This document shows positions 1 through 10,252 of a stretch of 64,000 nt of DNA, in pieces. The translations under genes and the position numbers were made by a program. Under the pieces are notes generated by a model. It was not told where the DNA came from and ran no database searches. It was given only the letters and a program-made list of their open reading frames with translations. This DNA is from Symbiodinium sp. CCMP2592 (Eukaryota > Sar > Dinophyceae > Suessiales > Symbiodiniaceae): contig CAJNDT010001284.1 of NCBI GenBank assembly GCA_905221615.1, positions 1 through 64,000 on the forward strand, read 5' to 3'. Each line of letters opens with the position of its first letter. The stretch's first letter is position 1.

Positions 1-2714
1 CACTAAAGCTTTAGGATTTAGCGCTAAACCCTATTCCTAAACACTAAAGCTTTAGGATTTAGCGCTAAACCCTATTCCTAAACACTAAAGCTTTAGGATT
101 TAGCGCTAAACCCTATTCCTAAACACTAAAGCTTTAGGATTTAGCGCTGAACCCTATTCCTAAACACTAAAGCTTTAGGATTTAGCGCTAAACCCTATTC
201 CTAAACACTAAAGCTTTAGGATTTAGCGCAATTCTTTAGGATTTAGGTACCAGAATGGGCGGAACCCCAAGATCGGCCCCTGCCCTAATTAAATGCACAT
301 TTTATGAACAGAATTTATCACTCCAAAATCTGCCTCCGATTTTCCAGAAATCAGCCGCCAAGCCCTATTCCTAAACACTAAAGCTTTAGGATTTAGCGCT
401 AAACCCTATTCCTAAACACTAAAGCTTTAGGATTTAGCGCTAAACCCTATTCCTAAACACTAAGGCTTTAGGATTTAGCGCTAAACCCTATTCCTAAACA
501 CTAAAGCTTTAGGATTTAGCGCTAAACCCTATTCCTAAACACTAAAGCTTTAGGATTTAACGCTAAACCCTATTCCTAAACACTAAAGCTTTAGGATTTC
601 GGGTTAAACCCTATTCCTAAACACTAAAGCTTTAGGATTTAGCGCTAAACCCTATTCCTAAACACGAAAGCTTTAGGATTTAGCGCAATTCTTTAGGATT
701 TAGGCACCAGAATGGGCGGAACCCCAAGATCGGCCCCTGCCCTAATTAAAATGCACATTTTATGAACAGAATTTATCACTCCAATATCTGCCTCCGATTT
801 TCCAGAAATCAGCCGCCAAACCCTATTCCTAAACACTAAAGCTTTAGGATTTAGCGCTAAACCCTATTCCTAAACACTAAAGCTTTAGGATTTAGCGCTA
901 AACCCTATTCCTAAACAATAAAGCTTTAGGATTAGCGCCTCTAACCCTATTCCTTAAACACTAAAGCTTTAGGATTAACTAAACCCTGTTCCTACACACT
1001 AAAGCTTTTTACGCTTGCGCTAAAACACTCTTGCCTAAACACAAAGCTTTAGGATTTTAGCGCGAAACCCTATTCCTAAACACTAAACTTTAGGATTTGA
1101 GCGCCTGAAGCCTATTCCTAAACACTAAAGCTTTAGATTAGCCCTAAACCCTATTCCTAAACACTAAGCTTAGGATTTAGCGCTAAACCCTATTCCTAAC
1201 ACTAAAGCTTTAGGATTTAGCGCTAAACCCTCTTCCTAAACACTAAAGCTTTAGGATTTAGCGCTAAACCCTATTCCTAAACACTAAAGCTTTAGGATTT
1301 AGCGCAATTCTTTAGGATTTAGGCACCAGAATGGGCGGAACCCCAAGATCGGCTCCTGCCCTAATTAAAATGCACATTTTATGAACAGAATTTATCACTC
1401 CAAAATCTGCCTCCGATTTTCCAGAAATCAGCCGCCAAGCCCTATTCCTAAACACTAAAGCTTTAGGATTTAGCGCTAAACCCTATTCCTAAACACTAAA
1501 GCTTTAGGATTTAGCGCTAAACCCTATTCCTAAACACTAAAGCTTTAGGATTTAGCGCTAAACCCTATTCCTAAACACTAAAGCTTTAGGATTTAGCGCT
1601 AAACCCTATTCCTAAACACTAAAGCTTTAGGATTTAGCGCTAAACCCTATTCCTAAACACTAAAGCTTTAGGATTTAGCGCTAAACCCTATTCCTAAACA
1701 CTAAAGCTTTAGGATTTAGCGCAATTCTTTAGGATTTAGGCACCAGAATGGGCGGAACCCCAAGATCGGCCCCTGCCCTAATTAAAATGCACATTTTATG
1801 AACAGAATTTATCACTCCAAAATCTGCCTCCGATTTTCCAGAAATCAGCCGCCAAACCCTATTCCTAAACACTAAAGCTTTAGGATTTAGCGCTAAACCC
1901 TATTCCTAAACACTAAAGCTTTAGGATTTAGCGCTAAACCCTATTCCTAAACACTAAAGCTTTAGGATTTAGCGCTAAACCCTATTCCTAAACACTAAAG
2001 CTTTAGGATTTAGCGCTAAACCCTAGTCCTAAACACTAAAGCTTTAGGATTTAGCGCTAAACCCTATTCCTAAACACTAAAGCTTTAGGATTTAGCGCTA
2101 AACCCTATTCCTAAACACTAAAGCTTTAGGATTTAGCGCTAAACCCTATTCCTAAACACTAAAGCTTTAGGATTTAGCGCTAAACCCTATTCCTAAACAC
2201 TAAAGCTTTAGGATTTAGCGCAATTCTTTAGGATTTAGGCACCAGAATGGGCGGAACCCCAAGATCGGCCCCTGCCCTAATTAAAATGCACATTTTATGA
2301 ACAGAATTTATCACTCCAAAATCTGCCTCCGATTTTCCAGAAATCAGCCGCCAAACCCTATTCCTAAACACTAAAGCTTTAGGATTTAGCGCTAAACCCT
2401 ATTCCTAAACACTAAAGCTTTAGGATTTAGCGCTAAACCCTATTCCTAAACACTAAAGCTTTAGGATTTAGCGCTAAACCCTATTCCTAAACACTAAAGC
2501 TTTAGGATTTAGCGCTAAACCCTATTCCTAAACACTAAAGCTTTAGGATTTAGCGCTAAACCCTATTCCTAAACACTAAAGCTTTAGGATTTAGCGCTAA
2601 ACCCTATTCCTAAACACTAAAGCTTTACATTGCCAAAAATGCTCCTAAACACTAAAGGTTTAGGATTTAGGCCCTAAACACTATTCCTAAACACTAAAGC
2701 TTTAGGATTTTGAG
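1..2714. repeat. 41-bp satellite with two palindromes per unit
   Basis: A tandem array with a 41-bp period fills this stretch. Each unit contains two perfect palindromes, CTAAAGCTTTAG and TTTAGCGCTAAA, separated by CCCTATTCCTAAACA. The unit is full of TTTAGG and CCTAAA words, so it looks like a derivative of the telomere repeat. Most copies are nearly identical. Degenerate copies with indels cluster around 920-1200 and again near 2625-2690. The array is interrupted five times by a separate module of about 140 bp. No coding potential is visible. Confidence 0.95.
229..2354 (-). repeat. Five copies of a ~140-bp module inside the 41-bp satellite
   Basis: Copies lie at about 229-367, 684-822, 1302-1438, 1720-1856 and 2218-2354. 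Each begins with GCGCAATTCTTTAGGATTTAGG and ends with CAGCCGCCAA before the 41-bp array resumes. Read on the minus strand, each contains AAATTCTGTTCATAAAAT followed by a GGGCCGATCTTGGGG-like segment. The same order of words occurs in the satellites at 39860-42980 and 61390-62860. The copies differ by only a few bases, which suggests the satellite and module spread together as a higher-order repeat. Confidence 0.85.
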
Positions 2715-2932
2715 TACAGGTTTTTTGGCGCAGCCACAGGTTTTGGGGATTGTTGTTAAATAGGGCAGTACTGCCGACGACCCAATGCTTAGCGGTGGCA
2801 CGGCATACACCTTGGTGGGACAGTAGAAGCGCTGTTTAGGCATATTGCATGTGGCGATGCCTTCAAACGCCGAAAAGGCAGGGGAGGTGGCAGCGGTGGG
2901 CCGTCAGGGCCCACCGGCCTGCCCCCCCTGAG
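2715..2932. other. Single-copy spacer, no gene seen
   Basis: This 218-bp stretch separates the satellite from the first telomere-type tract. I see no ORF of note. It ends in an inverted repeat, GTGGGCC-gtcag-GGCCCAC (about 2897-2915), just before the TTTAGGG array. The spacer at 16990-17010 ends in a GC-rich stretch in the equivalent place. Confidence 0.6.
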
Positions 2933-2975
2933 TTTAGGGTTTAGGGTTTAGGGTTTAGGGTTTAGGGTTTAGGGT
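2933..2975 (+). repeat. Interstitial telomere-type tract (TTTAGGG)6
   Basis: About six perfect TTTAGGG repeats run in the plus orientation and end at GGTTCGCCAGCGCAG. The same junction between TTTAGGG repeats and CGCCAGCGCAG occurs at 17051 and 29880. Confidence 0.95.
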
Positions 2976-4966
2976 TCGCCAGCGCAGTTTTTTGAGACTG
3001 CGCAGAAAGGCGCCCTGAGCAGTTCACGCGAAGCCAGCAGCTGCATCCCTTTCTTTTAAGGGGGCTGGTTCGTAAGCCTTAAAACTCCTTGTCTGCACTG
3101 CGATTGCTCTCTGTTGGTTCGGGCTAGACTAAATTGAGTCTTTCTGATTGTTATGGGTTTGCTGGGGTTTGGTAAAAAAGCCCGTTTCTGACAATCGTGT
3201 TTTTCGGCACTTTTTCCGGGTTGGGGATCGAAACCTTTGAACTTTTTCTGGCGCGGCCGGGTCCCCCCTCGCGAAGTTTCAGGGGTGCGAGGTGGGTTTG
3301 GGCTCGGAGGCGGAGGGGTCCGAGTGCGAGCATCTCACCCGAAGGCTTTCTCTGCCTTAAGGGGGTCCATGTTGACTGCGCTCACAGGCGCCCCGAGCAT
3401 CTCCCACGAACGCTTGCTCTGCTTTAGGGGGGCTGGTCCTTAGGTCCTAAAGTGTTGCGTCTGCCTCTCGAATGTTTTCTGTTTGTTCGGGTTAAGTTAG
3501 GTTTAGAGCACTGTGAGTGTTAAGTGATTGCCGGGTCTTGGTGGTTCTTGTGGTTTCACTGCTTTGAGGGGGCCGTTGCTTAAGCCTTAAAAGTTGTCGT
3601 CTGCTCCGCGATTGCTCTCTGTTGGTTCGGGCTAGACTAAATTGAGGCTTTGTTAGTGTTGAGGGATTGCCGGGGTTTGGGGGTGCTTGTGGTTTCACTG
3701 CTTTTAGTGGGCCGTTGCATAAGCCTTCAATCTCGTCGTCTGCCCTGTTGTCTGCTCCGCGATTGCTCTCTGTTGGTTCGGGCTAGACTAAATTGAGGCT
3801 TTCTTATTGTTGAGGGATTGCTGGGGTTTGTTGCCCGGGGTCGGGGCACCTTCCCACAGCCAGGGCCCGGGGCCGGGGCACCTTCCCACAGCCAGGGCCC
3901 GGGGCCGGGGCACCTTCCCACAGCCAGGGCCCGGGGGCGGGGCTGTGGACTGCGCTCACAGGCACCCCGAGCATCTCCCACGAACGCTTGCTCTGCTTTA
4001 GGGGGGCTGGTCCTTAAGTCCTAAAGTTTTGCGTCTGCCTCTCGATTGTTTTCTGTTTGTTCGGGTTAAGTTAGGTTTAGAGCCCTGTGAGTGTTAAGAG
4101 ATTGCCGGGTCTTGGTGGTTCTTGTGGTTTCACTGCTTTAAGGGGGCCGTTGCTTAAGTCTCAAAAGTTGTCGTCTGCTCCGCGATTGCTCTCTGTTGGT
4201 TCGGGCTAGGTTAAATTGAAGTTTTCTTATTGTTGAGGGATTGCCGGGGTTTGGGGGTGTTTGTGGTTTCACTGCTTTTAGTGGGCCGTTGCATAAGCCT
4301 TCAAGCTCGTCGTCTGCCCCGTTGTCTGCTCCGCGATTGCTCTCTGTTGGTTCGGGCTAGACTAAATTGAGGCTTTCTTATTGTTGAGGGTTTGCTGGGG
4401 TTTGTTGCCCGGGGCACCTTCCCACAGCCAGGGCCCGGGGCCGGAAACCACCTTCCCCCACCGCTTTCCGCAGCCACAAGGCCGGGGCACCTTCCCGGGG
4501 CCGGGGCACCTTCCCACAGCCAGGGCCCGGGGAGCCTTCCCACAACCAGGGCACCCAGCCAGGGCCGGCGCCGGGGCACCTTCCCACAGCCGGGGCACCT
4601 TCCCACAGCCAGGGCAGCCGGCCGGGGTCGGGGCACCTTCCCCCACTGCTTTCCGTAGCCAGGGCCGGGGCCGGGGACCTTCCCACAGCCGCCACAGCCA
4701 GGGGGGCCGGGGCACCTTCCCACAGCCAGGGCCCGGGGCCAGAGGGCCCGCACCTTGGCCCGGGGCCGGGCACCTTCCCGCAGCCAGGGCCGGGGCCCCC
4801 GAAGGAGGGTTTAAGTAAATGGAAGTGATGAGCCGGTTTAAGTAAATGGAAGTGATGAATCCAAACGATGAACCCTAAACCTTACGGTTGCTTGCCTTAA
4901 ATCCTGCGTACCTGCTGGGCATCAAACCAGAAGCTGCGCTGGCGCACCTTCGGCGCAAGCCGTCTA
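2976..4966. repeat. 2-kb subtelomeric module, copy A, with short terminal inverted repeats
   Basis: The segment begins CGCCAGCGCAG right after a TTTAGGG tract. It ends with CTGCGCTGGCG followed by CACCTTCGGCGCAAGCCG and TCTAAAA, then another TTTAGGG tract, so the ends are inverted repeats of 11 bp. A near-identical copy lies at 17052-19060. Internally it is built from repeats: a unit with 'TGTTGGTTCGGGCTAGACTA' recurs around 3110, 3620, 3770, 4195 and 4350, and there are GC-rich minisatellites. It has no convincing ORF. It could be a non-autonomous element or a recombining subtelomeric duplication; the sequence does not decide. Confidence 0.8.
3836..4800. repeat. GC-rich ~33-bp minisatellites within module A
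   Basis: Copies of CCGGGGCACCTTCCCACAG followed by CCAGGGCCCGGGG occur in tandem at about 3836-3940 and again, more degenerate, at 4405-4800. The second block varies in unit length between copy A and copy B (18485-18890), as expected for an unstable minisatellite. The ORFs across it are Pro/Gly-rich in several frames at once and are not genes. Confidence 0.85.
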
Positions 4967-5008
4967 AAATTTAGGGTTTAGGGTTTAGGGTTTAGGGTTT
5001 AGGGTTTT
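4967..5008 (+). repeat. Interstitial telomere-type tract
   Basis: About five TTTAGGG repeats follow the right end of module A, in the same orientation as the tract at 2933. The module is therefore flanked on both sides by same-orientation telomeric DNA. Confidence 0.95.
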
Positions 5009-5605
5009 CGCTGCGAGTGCGCTGTCGACCCCTCCATGAAGTGGTTGGGGTCGGCGCATGAGCTGCAATGCCCGCCCTCCCACCCTAATTTCAAACCTTG
5101 AACGGGTTTAGGGTTGTCTACCCCCCCAACCCCCCCTAGCAAGGGGGGCTTATATGGTTTAGAAGAAGGGCTAAAGCTTTGAGCAGTGATGTGCGAAAGT
5201 GCGGCCATGAGAGGGTGTTTGTGAAGGCAATTTGCATTTAGTCATATGCGTGACATCACAATTTGCGGTCGCCTGCAGCCAAAATTGCAGAAGCGAGACA
5301 ACTTCACGGTCTATGCAACCATGTTGCTTGCAGTCTGTATGGTGGGATTAGCAGGCATCAAGACATATGCATGTGTCAAATCAATCGCGAGATGCGGCAC
5401 AGCACAATTGCGAGCAACCTTGTTTTGCCGCCTCGAGCGCTGTCTGTCGTGGGCGTGCACTGTGCTCTACACTGCCCGCACAGCATATTGCTCGCGAGGC
5501 ACTTGTGGTTGTGAATTGAAGCATGTAGAAAGTTGTTTTCTTCAGCACGCGACATGGCGACCTGTACATTTGTCACCCGCCGACGTGAAGCGAGTCTCAC
5601 TTTAG
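5009..5605. other. Spacer with a C-run hairpin box, no gene seen
   Basis: The main feature is near 5121-5160: CTACCCCCCCAACCCCCCCT, then AGCAAGGGGGGCTTATATGG. The C-run and G-run can pair. The reverse complement of this box occurs at about 41150-41185 and 43398-43435. The remaining sequence downstream of the element 1 helicase stop has only small unsupported ORFs. The 3' end of element 1 should lie in this interval, but I could not fix it. Confidence 0.5.
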
Positions 5606-5629
5606 ATCATTTCGCCGGGGTGAAATGAT
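5606..5629. other. Perfect 8-bp stem hairpin over the element 1 stop codon
   Basis: ATCATTTC (5606-5613) and GAAATGAT (5622-5629) are perfect inverted repeats around an 8-nt loop, GCCGGGGT. The hairpin spans the last codons and TGA stop of the helicase. On the minus strand it is followed directly by CTAA, which fits the CTRR consensus of Helitron 3' ends. Canonical Helitrons normally leave about 10 nt between hairpin and CTRR, so the match is only suggestive. Confidence 0.4.
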
Positions 5630-6888
5630 GCTCAGTAAAGATGCCCGCCAGCAGGAAGTCTTTGTAGTAGCCGACCCTGCTGATGGCCGTGTAGGCCGCG
5701 GCCGGGACCTTCGGGGCATCCAGGTAGACGACAACGTGAGGGAGCTCCGCACCTTGAAACTTTAGGATGGTGGACGCGTAGCCGGGCCGGACGGGATAGT
5801 AGACCAAGCCGCCCCTTTCCGGGTCCGTCCACGGCCAGACGCTGACCACATAGCCGGTGGCGGTGCGCACCAGGAGCCCGCCCGTGCCGTCGTCATACTT
5901 CAGGACCGTCGCTTCCATGCCGTTGATGAAGTCGATGTCTTTCCGCACGTTGCGTGTCAGGTAAACCTTCATGCCCTTGTAGACGGGCATTCTGGACGGC
6001 TGCAGCTCGTCAGCCGGCTTCAGCTTGCCCTGCAAGTAGTTCTCGGGGTTCGCGTCCACGTCAGCCGGCAAAGTCACAAGGGGAGCGTAGCTGGGAAAGA
6101 GGGCCTTCAAGGCAGCTGTGTTGACCGAAGCAGCACCTCGCCTCGTGCACGTGAGGATGGTCGTGTGGGGCTTGGACTTCAGGAGCTTTCGCAGCCCCTT
6201 CACCGTGGGGGGGCCAGGCGGCTTCCAAGCCATCTTCTTGCGGAGCCGTCGCAAGAGCTGGGCGCTCGGCTTGCCGGTCCTGAGTACCGCCAGGAGCTTG
6301 GCGTGCTCCTTGTCCTTGCAGCGGTACATCTTGTGCAGCGCCACGCGGTAGCACATGGTGTTCCAGAGGCGCGAATGCCAGGGCCGCCGTTCTCCCATGC
6401 CGGCCATCTGGTAGCGATCGCCCAGCAACGCCAGTGCCGGCACGCGGTCCGCAGCTGCCCAGAGCTTCAGGATCTTCTCGAAGTTGACCATGTCCAGCTG
6501 CGAGAGCTCGTCGACGACGATGAGAGAGTACATGCCGAGCAAGGAAGCTTCTCCGTGCTCAGCAGCCTCATGAAGGCCGAAGGCAGCGTGGCAGGTGTCG
6601 ATGTCCACCTTGTGACCGTAGCGTTCCTTCATGCGACTGGACAGCTGGGCCGTCGGCAGAGCCATCAAGACCTTGCCGCCCTTGGCCAAGGCCCGATCGA
6701 TGCAAGAGAAGATCACGGTGGTCTTGCCAGTTCCGGGGGGCCCCAGGCAAACGTTGGCCTTGCTGCCTCGAGCTTCTTGTCGTAGACGGTCTGCCTCGCC
6801 CTCGTCCTCTGCTTCCTCGATGGTCAACGCGCGGTCCACGGCGGTGTCCACGCGCTCTTTGAAGCCTCGCAGCAGGTCAGGAGCGAGG
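5607..6888 (-). CDS. Element 1 helicase segment (SF1, PIF1/RecD-like)
   Basis: Visible motifs in order are a Walker A GPPGTGKTT (about residue 1130 of the joined model), a Walker B-like IVVDELSQLD, LLGDRYQMAG (motif III-like), and a C-terminal FQGAELPHVVVYLD...YTAISRVG matching motifs V/VI of the PIF1/RecD group. This is the 5'-3' helicase that unwinds DNA for rolling-circle transposition. The ORF has no ATG near its start: the first in-frame initiator-like codon is a GTG at 6851. Upstream residues (LAPDLLRGFKERVDTAVDRA) also look like protein, so the segment is probably joined to the Rep segment. Stop is TGA at 5607-5609. Confidence 0.8.
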
Positions 6889-6932
6889 CTTTAATCTGCA
6901 CGCTTGCTTCACATGCAGAGCCTGATGCAGAC
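6889..6932 (-). other. Candidate 44-nt intron (or frameshift) between Rep and helicase
   Basis: The Rep frame runs on to a stop at 6824 through sequence that stops resembling protein after FNREQLRAS. The helicase frame is blocked by a TAA near 6891-6894. Removing a 44-nt GT...AG piece links NREQLRAS to LAPDLLRGFKERV in frame. The acceptor (ATTAAAG) has a poor pyrimidine tract, so a simple frameshift mutation is also possible. Confidence 0.4.
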
Positions 6933-9083
6933 GAGGCGCGGAGTTGCTCTCTGTTGAACTTGCTGGCATCCACAGGACCCGCTTTCTTCTTGGAGGCCTT
7001 GCCGCGGCGCTTCTCTTGGGCCTGCTGCTCCTTTCGGGCATCCAGCGAGCCGTCCAGGTACTCCTGAAGCATGCCGCGGTGAGCGCGGATCATGGCGAGG
7101 ATGGTGTCCACGTGGTCCTTGGTGTGCGCCTCCATCTTCAGCTCCGCGCGGATCTTCTCGTCGTCCTGCCACATGGCCTGCGCCACCGGATGCTCGCAGA
7201 GGACCGCCATGGCGAAGTACTTGTGGGCTTCCGGGAGCCGTCGCGCGAGGTTCTGGGGCAGGCAGAAGTCCGTGGCCTTCTCGAAGGGAACATGAAGCAT
7301 GAGCCACTGACCGAAGAAGCGGTCGTTGAACTGGGAGACGGTCTCGGCGGCCACGACTTTCTCGCCCTGCATCACGTAGCTCGCAGCAAACTCCTCCAGG
7401 GTGGCCTCGCTGCCGGATTCCCTGTGCTTCTTCTTGAGCCAGTGGCAGATCTTCCCTTCGGCCGTGGTCTTACGTAGATAGTCGAGGAGGCTGATGCGCC
7501 CGCAGGCCCACTCCGCCTGCTCGTATAGCTCCACCTCGCGCGGCTTGGGGTCCTGGTCCGGGTAGGGCGCCACGAAATCGCGCTTGCCGCCGCTCTGCGT
7601 GGAGAGGTGCCACTGCCGGAACTTGGCGCCGAAGAGCTGCAGCACCATCTCGGGCTCCAGCGGCCGGTAACGCATGAGGACGGTCGCCGCAATGCTCATG
7701 GCCTCCGCGTCGTCGTTCAGCCACTCCTCACTTGCCGCATCCGAGAACTTGCTGACGTACTTGGTAACGTAGGCGCGGAGCAGGCCGTCGTCGTCGCACA
7801 TCTGGAAGTCCTGGTGGCAGCGGAGCACCTCCATCAAGTCCACGATGTAGGGGCGCAAGCCCGCCGCATGGTCGTCCTCCGTGTGCTGCAGGCGCCAGGC
7901 GCCTGCCTCGTGGTCAAAGCAAGTCGGCGCTTCGTGGACGGGCCAGCCGCTCTTCTTGTCCCGGTCATATTGGCTGCCTTCGACGTAGCCGCGGAGGTCC
8001 GCATCTTCGGGCAGCGTGGCGGACACGGTCTCGACGAGGTTCAGCTGCTCGACGTCCTCGGGCTTGACGAAGATGACGACGTGCACGTGGACTCTGCCGG
8101 AGCCGTGGTAGTCCTGGGTGGCTGCCTTGCGGGTCCCGTCTTGATACTCCAGACGCAGGAAGTAGTGCAGGCGGCGGGCTCGACCGTGCTCGTCAAGAAC
8201 CCGAAAGATGTTGCTCGTCCAAGCCTGCTGCCGCGCCCGTCCCCCTGTGTGCCCCAAGAGCAAGCCTTTCACAGCTTGGACCATGACGTGCACCATGTGC
8301 AGCGTCTCCGCCACCGGCAGGAAGAGGCGTTCCTTGAGCAGCTTCTGCATCTCGTCGCGGACCCACTCGTGGTAGGGGAAGCTCCACTCGTAGGGGGCGA
8401 TGGTGAAGAAGATGCGGGGGTAGCCCACTTGCCGCACCATGTCCAGCAAGGCATAGTGCACGCCGCGCCAGTAGTCAGGGCTGAAGGCCTCGCCCTTGAC
8501 CATGAGGCGCATGGGCGTCGGCAGCTGCAAGTTCTTCTTGGAGCCGATGCTGCTCCAGAGGTTCAGGTCGTACACGAACTGCAGCAGCTGGAAGTCGGCG
8601 GCGTAGCCCAGCAGGCGACCCAGCGCCAAGGCAGCGAAGAGCCTCTTCATGCTGTGTCGCGTGGTGCCAGCGTCCTCCACACCCTCCTCGTCGCTGTGCT
8701 GGCTTTCCTCGTCGCTGTTGCTGTCGCTTTCGCTCTCGCCAGCACTGTGCCGACCGGTGTTCAGCACTTGCTCCAAGGTCGCGGCCCGCTCCTGGCGAAT
8801 CACCCGCCTGGGATCCGTGGCACGTTCGTGCGTGAAGGTGTTCTTGACGTCCCAGAAGAGGACCGGCCAGAGGGCGCACTCCACGCCCACGCGCTCAATG
8901 AACTGCAGCCTGCGGCGGCGAGTAAGCTCGTCTGCCCCGGGATGCTCCCGCAGAAACTCCCCGTGCTCGCCCACGAAGGTCGCGTAGGGAGTGTCGTCCG
9001 ATTCCATGAGGAAGTCGTAAGCCGCACGGGCTTTTGCCCGCATGTCCAGGTCCTGGCCAAGGCACGAGCGACAAGTATGATAC
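6933..9083 (-). CDS. Element 1 Rep segment (HUH/Y2 rolling-circle initiator)
   Basis: This segment holds the nuclease of the transposase. The HUH motif GRVHVHVVIF lies at about 8073-8101 (His codons 8087-8089 and 8081-8083, about residues 696/698 of the joined model). The tyrosine pair is in AYVTKYVSKFSD (Tyr codons 7769-7771 and 7757-7759, about residues 802/806). PLEPEMVLQLF downstream and CDDDGLLRAYVTKY upstream are typical of Helitron Reps. It nicks and joins single-stranded DNA through a 5'-phosphotyrosine. The open frame extends further upstream to 9673, but that part is only the shadow of the true frame. An acidic Ser/Asp/Glu stretch (about 8660-8740) precedes the core. Confidence 0.8.
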
Positions 9084-9103
9084 CTAGAGACAAAGAGATC
9101 TAC
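9084..9103 (-). other. 20-nt GT...AG segment restoring the Rep frame
   Basis: The N-terminal frame stops at TAG 9100-9102, while the Rep frame continues from about 9083 with YHTCRSCLGQDLDMRAK. Deleting the 20 nt from GTAGATC to TCTCTAG joins the two exactly. A 20-nt intron would be exceptionally short for a genome that also has a 122-nt intron, so an insertion or indel mutation is at least as likely. Confidence 0.35.
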
Positions 9104-9843
9104 TCCGAATCCCTGGCCTGCAACAGCTTGATGCGCTTCTTCACCGCCGTCGTGTGCCAGCGGAAACGGATCAGCGTCGTCTTCTGACGGTAGCCGGACT
9201 TGTGCTCGGCACGAATGACCGGCCCCACATCGATCTCCAAGGGTGACAGGGCTTGCGCAGCTTCCGGACTGAGCCCACGCAACGCTTCCGGCACATCTGC
9301 CATCGTCACGACCGGCTGCGCCCGCACTGCTTTGCACCTGGAGCACTTGCCCGAGAGATGCGTGGGTTGCTGCGGCCTGCCGAGCCGGCTCTCTGTGAGG
9401 TCGCAAGGCGCGAGGAGGCCGCAGCTGTCGCACAGGCTCCACGAGTCGAACAGGCACCAGCGCTCGAAGTCCTCGGCCAATTTGCGCCGCTTCGCCGGAG
9501 GCAACCCAGTGGTGTTCTCGACGGCCTCGCCAGCTCGGGTTCGCTCTGCTGGCCGGCCCATGCGGCGCCGCGCCCGAGCCCTGTCTTCCAGCACCCGCTC
9601 TCGATACTTCTTCTTCATCGCAGCCGATGCGGGGGCTCCGGCTGCTTGCCGCGACGCCAAGGCGCCCTTCCACAAGTCCGGGAGGTGCTGCTTGTCCAGC
9701 AGACGACGCCGGCCACCCCGCCCGGCCGCCCGCTTGGGGCCGTGCAACTCTGCTTGAAAGTACTGCACGGCCTCAGGCGGCAAGCGCTCTGCCAGAGCAC
9801 GGGCACGGCTGGCTGTCGACATTCGACGGAGCTTGCCCAGCAC
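9104..9843 (-). CDS. Element 1 N-terminal segment with zinc-type cysteines
   Basis: This frame encodes a basic region with LAERLPPEAVQYFQAEL and a later cysteine set, CDSCGLLAPC...GKCSRCKA, likely to bind zinc. It then has an ALRGLSPEAAQALSPLEIDVG stretch and GYRQKTTLIRFRWHTTAVKKRIKLL. The position before the HUH core matches the N-terminal zinc region of Helitron transposases, thought to aid recognition of element ends. Fusion to the Rep segment is inferred from the frame joint at 9084-9103. Confidence 0.6.
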
Positions 9844-9901
9844 CTGGTGGAAGGTAGAATGCATCATAATGCAACGCAACAACACTAAAAGCGCACGCAA
9901 C
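9844..9901 (-). other. Candidate 58-nt intron in element 1
   Basis: Phase-0 donor TGC|GTTGCG and acceptor CTTCCACCAG|GTG lie on the minus strand, with pyrimidines before the AG. Removal links the first coding segment (ending CEDDAGKREAGC) to VLGKLRRMSTASRARALAERL. The length changes the frame by exactly the needed amount. There is no transcript evidence. Confidence 0.45.
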
Positions 9902-10252
9902 GCACCCTGCCTCTCGCTTGCCAGCGTCGTCTTCGCACAGAGGCCAAAGATCTTCGGGTCGACAGAACAGGCATCTTGTGTCTCGGCCCTTCACCTGAGC
10001 TGGGCCTCCACGTGTTGCCAGCGCGAAAGTACATCGCTCGCCATCCATGCCCATGCACATCCGCGGCTTGGCCAGCTCTGCCTGGAAGTAGCCACGGAAT
10101 TCGTTCGGCACCCGCTCCACGGCAAGACGCTGGTACTCGGGCGTCAGGGCCAGCAGCAAGCGTTTGAGTTGTCCACGCGACCGTTGCTGGACACAGGCGG
10201 TGGCTAGCCGGGGCGCATCACAGAAGACCTCAGCCGGTCGACTACAGGTCAA
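9902..10252 (-). CDS. Element 1 first coding segment
   Basis: The ORF begins with ATG at 10252 and gives MTCSRPAEVFC. It contains VERVPNEFRGYFQAEL, then cysteines in RMCMGMDGERC and RCLFCRPEDLWPLC that could form a zinc site. The RVPNEF-YFQAEL...PEDLW order recurs in the next segment as RLPPEAVQYFQAEL...LPDLW, so the N-terminus carries an internal duplication. No upstream ATG improves the model. It lies 513 nt downstream of the accessory ORF on the same strand. Confidence 0.5.

Larger units (their letters stand above)
5607..10252 (-). mobile_element. Helitron-like element 1, coding part
   Basis: This block codes on the minus strand for the two Helitron hallmarks in order: an HUH/Y2 replication initiator, then an SF1 helicase. 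The frame changes at three places. Joining 10252-9902, 9843-9104, 9083-6933 and 6888-5607 gives one reading frame of 1507 codons. The removed pieces are 58, 20 and 44 nt, and all begin GT and end AG on the minus strand. I infer one decaying or intron-bearing Rep-Hel gene. Unlike elements 2 and 3, it has no C-terminal protease domain. Terminal sequences (5' TC, 3' CTRR) were not established. Confidence 0.75.

Noticed and set aside
1-2714. True chromosome end at the left edge
   Set aside because: The array is a 41-bp derived satellite rather than pure CCCTAAA, so a terminal telomere cannot be claimed.
7607-9187. 526-codon plus-strand ORF
   Set aside because: It is antisense to the element 1 Rep, whose minus-strand frame has the HUH and Tyr motifs. 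High GC at third positions keeps the opposite strand open.
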